Positions 16,211 to 24,660 of a DNA stretch of 40,282 nt are shown in pieces. A program made the translations under genes and the position numbers. Below the pieces are notes generated by a model. That model saw only the letters and a program-made list of their open reading frames with translations. It did no database searches and was not told where the DNA came from. Origin of the DNA: Fimenecus sp045531435 (GTDB taxonomy: Bacteria > Bacillota > Clostridia > Oscillospirales > Acutalibacteraceae). Numbering within the stretch: the stretch's first letter is position 1; each line of letters starts with the position of its first letter. Location: NCBI GenBank assembly GCA_045531435.1, contig JAZSDZ010000083.1:1-40282 (forward strand), written 5' to 3'.

Positions 16211-17521
16211 ATGGAAAAACGTTATTATCAAAAAGAAATCGAAACCATGCCTGTTGAAGAAATTAAAAAACTTCAATCAGAAAAATTGGTCAAACAAGTA
16301 AAGCATGTTTATGAAAATGTGCCTTACTACAAAAATTTAATGGATGAAAAAGGCGTTACACCTGACGATATTAAAGGTATCGAGGATTTACATAAACTGC
16401 CTTTCCTTACAAAGGCAGACTTAAGAGATGCTTATCCTTACGGACTGCTTGCAAAACCTCTTGAAGATTGTGTTCGTATTCAGTCAACATCAGGTACAAC
16501 AGGCAGACGAGTTGTAGCATTCTATACGCAGAACGATATTGATTTATGGGAAGACTGTTGTGCTCGTGCAATTGTTGCAGCAGGTGGTACAAAGGAAGAT
16601 GTTTGTCAGGTTGCTTACGGCTACGGTCTTTTCACAGGTGGTCCCGGACTTAATGGCGGTAGCCATAGAGTAGGTTGTCTTACACTTCCTATGTCATCAG
16701 GCTTTACAGAAAGACAGATTCAGTTTATGATGGACCTTAAAGCAACTATTCTTTGCTGTACACCATCTTACGCTGCGTATATCGGCGAATCTCTTAAGGA
16801 GCAGGGCTATACACCCGACCAGATTCCTCTTAAAGCAGGTATTTTCGGTGCAGAAGCTTGGACTAACGAAATGCGTCGTCAGATTGAAGAAACACTTGGT
16901 ATCAAGGCTTATGATATTTACGGACTTACTGAAACTTCAGGTCCCGGTGTATCTTTTGAATGTGAAGAGCAGACAGGTATGCATATTAATGAAGACCATT
17001 TCCTTGCTGAAATTATCGACCCTGAAACAGGTGAAGTTTTACCTGAAGGCAGTAAGGGTGAACTTGTATTCACAGCACTTGACAAAGAGGCATTCCCACT
17101 TCTTCGTTACCGTACAAGAGATATTTGCGTTCTTTCCCGTAAAAAGTGTTCTTGTGGCAGAACATTTATAAAAATGGCAAAACCAATGGGTAGAAGTGAC
17201 GATATGCTCATTATCCGTGGTGTTAATGTATTCCCAAGCCAGATTGAAACAGTTCTTCTTAAAGAAGGATATCAGCCAAACTATCAGATTATTATCGATC
17301 GTGTAAACAATAACGACACATTTGATGTTATGGTTGAAATGAATCCTGACCAGTTTACAGATACTGTAAGTGGTGTTACTGCACAGGAAAAAGCACTTGC
17401 TAATGCTATGAAGGTTATGCTTGGCATTAACCCTGCAGTTCATCTTGTTGCACCAAAGAGTATTGCTCGTAGTGAAGGCAAAGCAGTTCGTGTTGTTGAT
17501 AAGCGTAAGCTTTATGATTAA
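16211..17521 (+). CDS. paaK: Phenylacetate-CoA ligase family protein (PaaK-like)
   Basis: A 436-residue AMP-forming ligase of the PaaK family, which activates phenylacetate or related aryl acids to CoA thioesters. Motifs: QSTSGTTGRR (about residues 91-100, ATP loop), YGLTETSGPG (about 236), RTRDIC (about 303), and GRSDDMLIIRGVNVFPSQIE (about 330-350), which leads into the small C-terminal AMP-binding domain. The length is normal for the family. It lies behind a T-box with probable Phe specificity and is followed 18 bases later by an ACT protein. This implies induction when phenylalanine is short, which favours a biosynthetic use of the aryl-CoA. Substrate inferred from family and context. Confidence 0.92.
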   Translation: MEKRYYQKEIETMPVEEIKKLQSEKLVKQVKHVYENVPYYKNLMDEKGVTPDDIKGIEDLHKLPFLTKADLRDAYPYGLLAKPLEDCVRIQSTSGTTGRRVVAFYTQNDIDLWEDCCARAIVAAGGTKEDVCQVAYGYGLFTGGPGLNGGSHRVGCLTLPMSSGFTERQIQFMMDLKATILCCTPSYAAYIGESLKEQGYTPDQIPLKAGIFGAEAWTNEMRRQIEETLGIKAYDIYGLTETSGPGVSFECEEQTGMHINEDHFLAEIIDPETGEVLPEGSKGELVFTALDKEAFPLLRYRTRDICVLSRKKCSCGRTFIKMAKPMGRSDDMLIIRGVNVFPSQIETVLLKEGYQPNYQIIIDRVNNNDTFDVMVEMNPDQFTDTVSGVTAQEKALANAMKVMLGINPAVHLVAPKSIARSEGKAVRVVDKRKLYD

Positions 17522-17539
17522 TAAATAGGGGGAAATACT

Positions 17540-17971
17540 ATGTCATTAAAACAGTTGACTATTTTCGTTGAAAACAAACAGGGGACACTCGTTGATATCA
17601 CAGATGTTCTTGCAAATAATAATGTTAATATGAGAGCACTCTCAATTGCAGACACTCAGGATTTTGGTATTCTCCGTCTTATTGTTGATAACAATGACAT
17701 TGCTGTAAAAGCACTTCAGGATGCGGGATATCTTCTCAAAATGACTGATGTTGTTGGTGTTAAAATTGGTGACCAACCGGGTAAACTCTCAAAGGCACTT
17801 GAAGTTCTTGATGAAGCAAAAATTAATATGGAATATCTTTATGCATTTATGGCTCGTACAGAAAAACACGCTTATGTCGTTCTTCGTGTGGCTGATAACG
17901 ATGCAGCAGAAAAAGCCCTTGAAAATGCAGGCTTTCATATGATTACCGACGCTGACATTGATAAGTTATAA
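17540..17971 (+). CDS. Tandem ACT-domain protein
   Basis: A 143-residue protein made of two ACT domains, about residues 1-68 (LTIFVENKQGTLVDITDVLA) and 70-143 (KIGDQPGKLSKALEVLDEAK). ACT domains bind amino acids and pass feedback to enzymes. Small ACT proteins are commonly found beside PaaK-like ligases and IorAB in anaerobes. AGGGGG precedes the ATG. It shares the T-box transcript, so it may sense phenylalanine or another aromatic amino acid and adjust the ligase; this is inference. Confidence 0.9.
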   Translation: MSLKQLTIFVENKQGTLVDITDVLANNNVNMRALSIADTQDFGILRLIVDNNDIAVKALQDAGYLLKMTDVVGVKIGDQPGKLSKALEVLDEAKINMEYLYAFMARTEKHAYVVLRVADNDAAEKALENAGFHMITDADIDKL

Positions 17972-17976
17972 TATAT

Positions 17977-18017
17977 AAAAATAAGAGTTAACACGTTTTG
18001 TGCTAACTCTTATTTTT
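17977..18017. terminator. Bidirectional terminator after the ACT gene
   Basis: AAAAATAAGAGTTA (17977-17990) and TAACTCTTATTTTT (18004-18017) form a 14-bp stem ending in A and T runs. It lies between the convergent ACT and NagD-like genes. Confidence 0.85.
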
Positions 18018-18026
18018 ATGCTTTAC

Positions 18027-18806
18027 TTATTCTCTTGTAAGTATTTCCCCAACATTCTCAAAAATGTATTTTGGTCTGTATGGGAAAAGGTCAATTGTTT
18101 CCATTGATGTAACGCCACTTAAAACAAGAACCGTATCAACATTTGACTCAATACCTGCGATAATATCTGTGTCCATTCTGTCACCTATAAATGCGATTTC
18201 CTCACTGTGACAACCAAGCTTACGAAGTCCGTGACGGAGCATAAGTGGATTTGGTTTGCCAACAAAATACGCCTTTTTACCTGTTGCAATCTCGATAGGA
18301 GCAATAAGTGAACCTGTTGCAGGCATAAGTCCTTTTTCAGTAGGTCCTGTAATGTCGGGATTTGTGCCGATAAGCTTTGCACCTTTAAGGATAAGTTCAA
18401 TAGCCTTTTCAATCTTTTCAAAACTGTATGTTCTTGTTTCACCAACAACCACATAGTTAGGATTAACATCATTCATATATATTCCTTGGTCGTAAAGGGC
18501 TTTTGAAAGAGCACCTTCACCGATAACATAAGCAGTACAACCGGGTTTTTGTGAACTTAAAAATGCCGCAGTTGCCATGGCACTTGTGTAAAAGTGGTCA
18601 GCAGAAACTTTAAGTCCCATTCTTTCAAGCTTCATACTCAATTCGTGAGGAGTTTTTTCAGGACTGTTTGTAAGAAAAACAAATTTTTTATCATTATCTA
18701 TCATCCAGTTGATGAAATCAGCAACACCGGGTAAAATCTTGTTACCGTGATAGATAACACCGTCCATATCACTGATAAAACCTTTTTTATTTAAAATATC
18801 ATTCAT
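18027..18806 (-). CDS. HAD-IIA family phosphatase (NagD-like)
   Basis: A 259-residue haloacid dehalogenase-type phosphatase. Motif I is DMDGVIYHG (Asp13 and Asp15), motif II FLTNSPEKTPHE, and motifs III-IV KPNPLMLRHG and FIGDRMDTDIIAG near residue 208. The large cap domain lies between motifs II and III, as in NagD and 4-nitrophenylphosphatases, so the substrate is probably a small phosphorylated metabolite such as a nucleotide or sugar phosphate. The ATG at 18806 has GGAGGTG upstream; an in-frame TTG at 18824 precedes that site and is rejected. Monocistronic between a promoter and a terminator. Confidence 0.9.
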   Translation of the reverse strand: MNDILNKKGFISDMDGVIYHGNKILPGVADFINWMIDNDKKFVFLTNSPEKTPHELSMKLERMGLKVSADHFYTSAMATAAFLSSQKPGCTAYVIGEGALSKALYDQGIYMNDVNPNYVVVGETRTYSFEKIEKAIELILKGAKLIGTNPDITGPTEKGLMPATGSLIAPIEIATGKKAYFVGKPNPLMLRHGLRKLGCHSEEIAFIGDRMDTDIIAGIESNVDTVLVLSGVTSMETIDLFPYRPKYIFENVGEILTRE

Positions 18807-18829
18807 GTTTGACACCTCCGTCAAATTAA

Positions 18830-18858
18830 ATTCTAAAGGAAAAAAATGTAAAAGTCAA
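18830..18858 (-). promoter_or_regulatory. Promoter of the NagD-like gene
   Basis: Minus-strand TTGACT (18853-18858), 17 bases, TAGAAT (18830-18835), about 24 bases before the ATG. Confidence 0.65.
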
Positions 18859-18917
18859 CTTTTATCTATGACGAAATAACGGCTTTTTATTTTGGTTTTT
18901 TGTATCATATTTACATA

Positions 18918-18946
18918 TTGATTTTTTCACTTTACTGTGCTAAAAT
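18918..18946 (+). promoter_or_regulatory. Promoter of hisH-hisF
   Basis: TTGATT (18918-18923), 17 bases ending in TGTGC, TAAAAT (18941-18946). Confidence 0.75.
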
Positions 18947-18979
18947 ATCTCTATTATTCAAATTTGAGGAATGAAATAA

Positions 18980-19594
18980 ATGATAGCAATAATTGATTAT
19001 GGTGCAGGCAATCTTCAAAGTGTAAAAAAAGCCTGTGATTTTATTGGTGCCCAAAGTGTAATAACAGATAATCCCGAAACAATCAATGCTTGTGATAAAA
19101 TTCTTCTTCCCGGTGTTGGTTCTTTTGGTGACGCAATGGATTCAATGACTAAAAAAGGTCTTATTGAAACAGTAAATCAAAATGCTTTGAGTGGTAAACC
19201 GTTTTTAGGTATATGCCTGGGACTACAACTTCTCTTTGAAGAATCCGAAGAATCACCAGGAGTAAAAGGACTTGGCATTTTCAAGGGTAAAATCAAGAAA
19301 TTCTCACCGGATATGGGATTTAAAATTCCTCATATAGGTTGGAATTCATTGGAGATTAAGCAGAAGAACACTCTCTTTAAAGATATTCCCGAAAACAGTT
19401 ATGTTTATTTTGTTCATTCATATTATCTTCATGCAGAGGATGAAAACGAAATAGCCACTGTTACAAATTACGGAATAGATTTCCATTCTGCAGTTGGTAA
19501 GGACAATATTTTCGCAACCCAGTTTCATCCTGAAAAATCAGGTGATGTGGGATTGCAGATTTTAAGAAATTTCGCATCAATGGAGGTTAAATAA
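18980..19594 (+). CDS. hisH: Imidazole glycerol phosphate synthase, glutamine amidotransferase subunit
   Basis: A 204-residue class I glutaminase that supplies ammonia to HisF in histidine biosynthesis. The DYGAGNLQSV start, the nucleophile in GICLGLQLLF (Cys79) and the His/Glu pair in QFHPEKSGD (about 184) are all present. GAGGAATG precedes the ATG. Its TAA overlaps the hisF ATG by one base, so the two are coupled. The other his genes are not in the window. Confidence 0.96.
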   Translation: MIAIIDYGAGNLQSVKKACDFIGAQSVITDNPETINACDKILLPGVGSFGDAMDSMTKKGLIETVNQNALSGKPFLGICLGLQLLFEESEESPGVKGLGIFKGKIKKFSPDMGFKIPHIGWNSLEIKQKNTLFKDIPENSYVYFVHSYYLHAEDENEIATVTNYGIDFHSAVGKDNIFATQFHPEKSGDVGLQILRNFASMEVK

Positions 19595-20349
19595 TGTACG
19601 CAAAAAGAATTATACCTTGTCTTGATGTGAAAAACGGACGAGTAGTAAAAGGTGTCAGCTTTGTTAATATCCGTGATGCAGGTGACCCTGTTGAATGTGC
19701 TATTGAATACAATAAAAAAGGTGCTGACGAGTTAGTTCTCCTTGATATTACTGCAACTCACGAGGGCAGAGGTACAATGCTCGAAATTGTCCGTCAGGTT
19801 GCCGATAATATCTTTATTCCGTTCACAGTAGGTGGCGGAATAAGAACAGTTGAAGATTTTAAGGAATTGCTCCGTGCAGGTGCTGATAAAATTTCAGTAA
19901 ACTCTGCTGCTGTGCGAAATCCAGACCTTATAAGTGAGGCTGCATACAAATTCGGTAGCCAATGTGTCGTTTGTGCCATTGATGCAAAACGAAATGATAA
20001 AGGCTGGGAAGTTTATCTTAACGGCGGACGAATTCCTACAGGCATTGATGCTGTTAAATGGGCAGAAGAAGCAGTAAAAAGGGGAGCAGGAGAAATTCTC
20101 CTTACAAGTATGGATTGCGACGGTCAGAAAACAGGTTATGACAATGACCTTAACCGTGCTGTTTCAGAGTGTGTAGGAGTGCCCGTAATCGCATCAGGTG
20201 GTGCAGGTGCAAAATCCCATTTCCTTGATGCTTTCAACGAGGGCAAAGCCGATGCTGTTCTTGCTGCATCACTTTTCCACTTCAACGAAATTCCAATCAT
20301 GGACTTGAAACACTATCTCAAAGACAACGGAATATCAGTAAGATTATAA
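19594..20349 (+). CDS. hisF: Imidazole glycerol phosphate synthase, cyclase subunit
   Basis: A 251-residue TIM barrel that uses ammonia from HisH to form imidazole glycerol phosphate and AICAR from PRFAR. Catalytic aspartates lie in CLDVKNGRVVKG (residue 11) and CAIDAKR (about 130), and the phosphate-binding loops are in FTVGGGIRT (about 80) and IASGGAGAK (about 203). The length is standard. It overlaps the end of hisH. A GC-rich hairpin follows. Confidence 0.97.
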   Translation: MYAKRIIPCLDVKNGRVVKGVSFVNIRDAGDPVECAIEYNKKGADELVLLDITATHEGRGTMLEIVRQVADNIFIPFTVGGGIRTVEDFKELLRAGADKISVNSAAVRNPDLISEAAYKFGSQCVVCAIDAKRNDKGWEVYLNGGRIPTGIDAVKWAEEAVKRGAGEILLTSMDCDGQKTGYDNDLNRAVSECVGVPVIASGGAGAKSHFLDAFNEGKADAVLAASLFHFNEIPIMDLKHYLKDNGISVRL

Positions 20350-20372
20350 TGAAATTTCTTATATAATGGTAG

Positions 20373-20392
20373 GGCGGGGTATTGACCCCGCC
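20373..20392. terminator. GC-rich hairpin between hisF and the nitroreductase
   Basis: GGCGGGGT (20373-20380) pairs with ACCCCGCC (20385-20392), a second copy of the hairpin at 1383-1402. It sits between convergent genes. Confidence 0.6.
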
Positions 20393-20426
20393 GTTAATTT
20401 TGCGCTTTGTGTTTTGCATTTTGCAC

Positions 20427-20954
20427 TTATTCAATTACCTCGCAAACATCCTCAAGTGCTTTTCTTACCTTGTTTCGAGGATTTTCATCTGCTGAATATC
20501 CGGTTGCGATAACAAGTCTGATTTTGTCTTCAATTCCGAAATACTCACGGACCTTATCTTCCTCAACCATACCGATGATGCAAGTGCCAAGACCCAATTC
20601 AGCAGCCTGTAAGCAGTAATGAGCAACTGAAAGACCAATGTCATTTTCAGCCCATTTCTGGCTGTTTCTAACCTTTTCAATAACAAAAGATTTAAGAGTT
20701 GCTGTCTGTTCAGTAACTATTGCGAATGCAGGGCAATTCTGCACGAATTTGTTCGCACCGTTTGGCTGAATACAATCTCTTATCTTCTCTGCATTTTCTC
20801 CGCCATTAACGATATAATATTTCCAAGGCTGTGAGTTACAAGCAGAAGGTGAAAGTCTTGCTGCGTCAACACATTTCAAGAGCAAATTCGTATTTACAGG
20901 CTCACCGTTATAATTTCTGCAACTTTCTCTTTTTAAAATTAATTCATTAAACAT
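20427..20954 (-). CDS. Nitroreductase family flavoprotein
   Basis: A 175-residue FMN-dependent oxidoreductase of the nitroreductase family. RESCRNYNGEPV at the start carries the FMN-binding Arg cluster, and LSPSACNSQPWKYYIV (about residues 35-50) and GLGTCIIGMV (about 122) are family hallmarks. The length is at the short end of the range. GGAG lies nine bases before the ATG. Physiological substrate unknown; members reduce quinones, nitro compounds or flavins. Confidence 0.9.
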   Translation of the reverse strand: MFNELILKRESCRNYNGEPVNTNLLLKCVDAARLSPSACNSQPWKYYIVNGGENAEKIRDCIQPNGANKFVQNCPAFAIVTEQTATLKSFVIEKVRNSQKWAENDIGLSVAHYCLQAAELGLGTCIIGMVEEDKVREYFGIEDKIRLVIATGYSADENPRNKVRKALEDVCEVIE

Positions 20955-20984
20955 AAATATTTCTCCTAACTTTAAACTAAACTA

Positions 20985-21013
20985 ATTATATACTATTTTT
21001 TATTTATCTTCAA
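20985..21013 (-). promoter_or_regulatory. Promoter of the nitroreductase gene
   Basis: Minus-strand TTGAAG (21008-21013), 17 bases, TATAAT (20985-20990). Confidence 0.7.
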
Positions 21014-21026
21014 TATTAATTTGTTA

Positions 21027-21055
21027 TAGACTTTTACATAATTCTTTGTTAAAAT
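21027..21055 (+). promoter_or_regulatory. Promoter of pncB-ppa
   Basis: TAGACT (21027-21032), 17 bases, TAAAAT (21050-21055), 17 bases before the pncB start. The -35 box is weak. Confidence 0.55.
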
Positions 21056-21072
21056 ATAAACAGGTGATATTT

Positions 21073-22530
21073 ATGAATAATGAATCTCTCAATAAAAACA
21101 GATTTTTGATGACGGAGCTTTACGAGCTTACAATGGCAAACGGCTTATTTATGAGTGGTAAAAACAACGAAATTGCATATTTTGATGTTTTCTTCAGAAA
21201 AGTTCCTGATAAAGGTGGCTTTGCAGTTTTTGCAGGGCTTTCAAGAATTATTGATTTTATTAAAAATATCTCATTTACCGAATCCGATTTGGAGTATCTC
21301 GGCACTCTCGGTCTCTGTGATGAGTTTATTGATTATCTTCGTAATTTTAAATTCGAGTGCGATATCTGGTCAGTGCCTGAAGGTACACCAATTTTCCCTA
21401 ATGAGCCTGTAATAAAGGTGAGAGGCCCTATTGTTCAGGCACAGCTTATCGAAACAATTCTTATGGTTTGTATGAATCATCAGAGCCTTATTGCTACAAA
21501 GGCAAATCGTCTTGTCCGTGCTGCAAAGGGTACTTCTGTTGCTGAATTCGGCACTCGTCGTGCAGTTGGCTTTGATTCTGCATTTTATGGCTCAAGGGCA
21601 GCATATATCGGTGGCTGTATCGGTACATCTGGTGTTGTACAGAGCGAAAAATTCGGTATTCCTACAATGAATACAATGGTTCATAGCTGGGTGCAGATGT
21701 TTGATTCTGAATATGATGCATTCTGTGAGTATGCAAGACAGTATCCTGATGACTGTTCACTTGTTGTTGATACTTATGACACAATCCGTTCAGGCGTGCC
21801 AAATGCAATTAAGGCATTCAATGATGTTTTAGCACCTATGGGTAAACGACCTGTAAGCATCCGTATTGACTCGGGTGACATAACATATTTATCTAAAAAA
21901 GCAAGAAAAATGCTTGATGAGGCAGGTTATCCTGATTGCAGCATTACTGCATCTAATTCCCTTGATGAATATATTATCAACGATATGATTCTTCAGGGTG
22001 CAAAGGTCGATTGCTTTATAGTTGGTGAAAGACTTATAAGTTCTGCATCGGCACCACTTTTCAGCGGTGTTTACAAATTGAGCGCTATTGAAAAAAATAG
22101 TGAAATTATCCCTAAAATCAATCTTTCCGAAAATGTAAGTAAAATTACAACACCACACTCAAAAATGCTTTACAGACTCTTTGACTGCGAAACAGGTAAG
22201 GCTATTGCTGATGTGCTTACGTTGGATGATGAAGAAATTGATGAAAGTAAGCCATATACACTCTTTGACCCTGACTTTACATGGAAGCGTAAAGATGTTG
22301 AAAACTTTGTTGCAAGGAAAATGCTTGTGCCTGTTTTTGTAAAAGGTGAGTGTGTATATAAAGAGCCGTCAGTTGACGAAATAAGAGAGTATTGTTCAGG
22401 TGAAATTGATAATCTGTGGGAAGAAGTTAAACGATTTGAAAATCCTCATACTTATTATGTTGATTTATCAGAAAATTTGTGGAGAGTAAGAAAAGAATTA
22501 ATTGAAGAACATAAAGGAGTTAAGAAATAA
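21073..22530 (+). CDS. pncB: Nicotinate phosphoribosyltransferase
   Basis: A 485-residue NAD salvage enzyme that makes nicotinate mononucleotide from nicotinate and PRPP, releasing pyrophosphate. It shows TELYELTMANGLF at the start, GTRRAVGFDSAFYGSRAAY (about residues 165-183), the active-site His in MVHSW (about 203) and RIDSGD (about 270). The ATG at 21073 follows CAGGTGAT; an in-frame TTG at 21046 lies next to the promoter -10 and is rejected. Its TAA overlaps the ppa ATG, coupling it to the enzyme that removes its pyrophosphate product. Confidence 0.94.
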   Translation: MNNESLNKNRFLMTELYELTMANGLFMSGKNNEIAYFDVFFRKVPDKGGFAVFAGLSRIIDFIKNISFTESDLEYLGTLGLCDEFIDYLRNFKFECDIWSVPEGTPIFPNEPVIKVRGPIVQAQLIETILMVCMNHQSLIATKANRLVRAAKGTSVAEFGTRRAVGFDSAFYGSRAAYIGGCIGTSGVVQSEKFGIPTMNTMVHSWVQMFDSEYDAFCEYARQYPDDCSLVVDTYDTIRSGVPNAIKAFNDVLAPMGKRPVSIRIDSGDITYLSKKARKMLDEAGYPDCSITASNSLDEYIINDMILQGAKVDCFIVGERLISSASAPLFSGVYKLSAIEKNSEIIPKINLSENVSKITTPHSKMLYRLFDCETGKAIADVLTLDDEEIDESKPYTLFDPDFTWKRKDVENFVARKMLVPVFVKGECVYKEPSVDEIREYCSGEIDNLWEEVKRFENPHTYYVDLSENLWRVRKELIEEHKGVKK

Positions 22531-23063
22531 TGAATAATATATGGCATAACATAGACCCTGCAAGAATTACGCGAAAGGATTTTGAAGCTGTAATCGAAAT
22601 CAGTAAGGGCAGTAAAATGAAATACGAGCTTGATAAGGAAACAGGCCTTTTAAAACTTGACCGTGTTCTTCACACATCAACTCACTATCCTGCAAACTAT
22701 GGATTTATTCCAAGAACCTATGCGGACGACAATGATCCGTTGGATGTTCTTGTTCTCTGTTCAGAAAAGATTGAGCCAATGGCGCTTGTCCGTTGTTATC
22801 CTATCGGTGTTATTTCTATGGTTGATGGTGGTCACGCTGATGATAAGATTATTGCAATTCCGTTTGGTGACCCAACTTACAATGAATATAAGGACATAAG
22901 TCAGCTTCCAAAGCATGTTTTCGATGAAATGACACACTTTTTCAGAGTTTATAAAATGCTTGAAAATAAAGATACAGCAATTGATGAAGCAAAAGGAGTT
23001 CTTGCTGCTGTGGAAATTATTGAGGATGCAATTGAAGGATACAAAAAGAATTTTGTAAAGTAA
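22530..23063 (+). CDS. ppa: Inorganic pyrophosphatase (family I)
   Basis: A 177-residue soluble pyrophosphatase that hydrolyses PPi to phosphate. The family I signature DDNDPLDVLVL with its metal-binding aspartates is at residues 66-76, with HYPANYGFIPRT just before it. AAAGGAG lies at the end of pncB and the start codon overlaps its stop by one base. Co-translation with pncB would help drive NAD salvage forward. Confidence 0.95.
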   Translation: MNNIWHNIDPARITRKDFEAVIEISKGSKMKYELDKETGLLKLDRVLHTSTHYPANYGFIPRTYADDNDPLDVLVLCSEKIEPMALVRCYPIGVISMVDGGHADDKIIAIPFGDPTYNEYKDISQLPKHVFDEMTHFFRVYKMLENKDTAIDEAKGVLAAVEIIEDAIEGYKKNFVK

Positions 23064-23079
23064 ATCAAAGTCAGGTAAA

Positions 23080-23113
23080 CGCCTTGTCCCGAAGGGGATG
23101 AGGCGCTTTTTTT
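23080..23113 (+). terminator. Intrinsic terminator after ppa
   Basis: CGCCT (23080-23084) pairs with AGGCG (23101-23105), with an inner TCCC/GGGG stem, followed by TTTTTTT. Confidence 0.85.
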
Positions 23114-23196
23114 ATATTTTTTGTCGTTGTTAAATTTTTACAAAAAAAATATTTAAAATTTGTAGAAAAATGCACAAAAATATTTTTAACTTTTTC

Positions 23197-23225
23197 TTGC
23201 TTTTTTTGGATTTATAATGTATAAT
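23197..23225 (+). promoter_or_regulatory. Promoter of the division and cell wall cluster
   Basis: TTGCTT (23197-23202), 17 bases, TATAAT (23220-23225). The leader of about 80 bases contains GGTGGGGGATTGG near 23237-23249, a possible MraZ-type TGGG box, though I see only one clear copy. Confidence 0.7.
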
Positions 23226-23313
23226 GAGTGCATAAAGGTGGGGGATTGGTACACACTAATTAAACAAATTACGGGGAAATAGAAAAAAACTAACTACGAA
23301 AGGGATGAATGAT

Positions 23314-23724
23314 ATGGCTTTTTACAATTTATATTTTCATAGTCTTGACTCAAAAAACCGTATATTTATTCCTGCAAAGTATCGTGAAGAATTAGGTGAA
23401 AAATTCTTTGTTATTCCTGGTCCTGACCACAATCTTTTTCTTTACCCTGAGGCAAATTTTGAGGAAATTGCCGAACAATATAGGGAAACTCACAGAGACA
23501 TAAAACAACAAACAAATTTTTTCAGCCGAGTTGCTGACGGGACTATAGATAATCAAGGTCGAATGACTGTTGATGCAAAACACCTTAAATATGTTCAGTT
23601 TAAGAAGGAAACTGCTATTGTGGGTGCGGGCCGAAGAATTGAAATCTGGCCTATTGAAAGATTTAAACTTGATTATAACGAAGAAGAGAATCCAATTGAT
23701 TTCTCTCCTGATATTAATTGGTAA
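23314..23724 (+). CDS. mraZ: Transcriptional regulator MraZ
   Basis: A 136-residue AbrB-fold DNA-binding protein, first gene of the division cluster and usually a repressor of it. FHSLDSKNRIFIPAKYRE (about residues 8-25) is the first MraZ repeat and NQGRMTVDAKHLKY (about 78-92) the second. I use the ATG at 23314 because AAAGGG lies 9 bases before it; the ATG at 23305 touches that site. The rsmH start follows after 9 bases. Confidence 0.95.
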   Translation: MAFYNLYFHSLDSKNRIFIPAKYREELGEKFFVIPGPDHNLFLYPEANFEEIAEQYRETHRDIKQQTNFFSRVADGTIDNQGRMTVDAKHLKYVQFKKETAIVGAGRRIEIWPIERFKLDYNEEENPIDFSPDINW

Positions 23725-23733
23725 TATTAAGAT

Positions 23734-24648
23734 ATGGAATTTAAACATATATCAGTTTTGTTTGATGAAACGATTGAATCGTTGAATATTAAAAAAGATG
23801 GTTTGTATGTTGATTGTACCTGTGGCGGTGCGGGGCATTCGAAGGCAATTCTTGAGCACATCCCGGACGGTGTTCTTGTTGCTATTGACCGTGACCCCGA
23901 CGCCATCAAGGTAATAACTGAACGAATTGGCAATATGCCTCAGGTTGAAATTGTCAATGATGTTTTCGGCAACATAAAAGATATATTGAATGGTAGATGT
24001 GCTGACGGTATTCTTGCTGATTTGGGTGTCAGCTCGTTCCAACTTGACACTCCGGAAAGAGGTTTTTCCTTCCACCACGACGCACCACTTGATATGCGAA
24101 TGAGCAAGTCGGGTAAAAGTGCTTATGATGTGGTGAATGGCTACTCGGAACAGGAACTCTGCAGTATCATAATTCGATATGGTGAAGAAAAGTTTGCAAG
24201 AAACATTGCAAAAAATATTGTAAAGACAAGAGAAAATAAAAACATCGAAACAACATTGGAACTTGCAGAGATAATTGCTAATTCTGTTCCTGCAAAATAC
24301 AGACGAGATGGTCATCCTGCAAGAAAAACGTTCCAGGCAATAAGAATCGAAGTAAACGAGGAAATAAATACGCTGGGACAAGCAATTGATGATATGTTTC
24401 ACAGCCTTAAAGTTGGTGGAAGACTTTCAATAATCACATTCCACTCTTTGGAGGACAGAACAGTAAAAGAAAAATTCCGCGAGTTCAGTCAAGGTTGTAC
24501 TTGTCCTAAAGAATTTCCTGTTTGTGTGTGTGGGAAAACACCTGAGGGTAAAGTGATAAACAAAGGTTTATCAGCGAAGAAATCTGAACTTGATATGAAT
24601 AACAGAAGTCGAAGTGCAAAGCTTCGCACGATTGAAAGATTAAGATAA
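23734..24648 (+). CDS. rsmH: 16S rRNA (cytosine1402-N4)-methyltransferase
   Basis: A 304-residue methyltransferase that modifies C1402 of 16S rRNA. It has the N-terminal KHISVLFDETI, the SAM loop DCTCGGAGHS (residues 27-36), ADLGVSSFQLD (about 94) and ITFHSLEDRTVK near 245. No strong ribosome site is visible, so translation may be coupled to mraZ, whose stop is 9 bases upstream. Confidence 0.96.
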   Translation: MEFKHISVLFDETIESLNIKKDGLYVDCTCGGAGHSKAILEHIPDGVLVAIDRDPDAIKVITERIGNMPQVEIVNDVFGNIKDILNGRCADGILADLGVSSFQLDTPERGFSFHHDAPLDMRMSKSGKSAYDVVNGYSEQELCSIIIRYGEEKFARNIAKNIVKTRENKNIETTLELAEIIANSVPAKYRRDGHPARKTFQAIRIEVNEEINTLGQAIDDMFHSLKVGGRLSIITFHSLEDRTVKEKFREFSQGCTCPKEFPVCVCGKTPEGKVINKGLSAKKSELDMNNRSRSAKLRTIERLR

Positions 24649-24660
24649 AGGAAGAGAAGT

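Noticed and set aside
18980..20349. Complete histidine operon
   Set aside because: Only hisH and hisF are present; both sides are unrelated genes with their own promoters or terminators.
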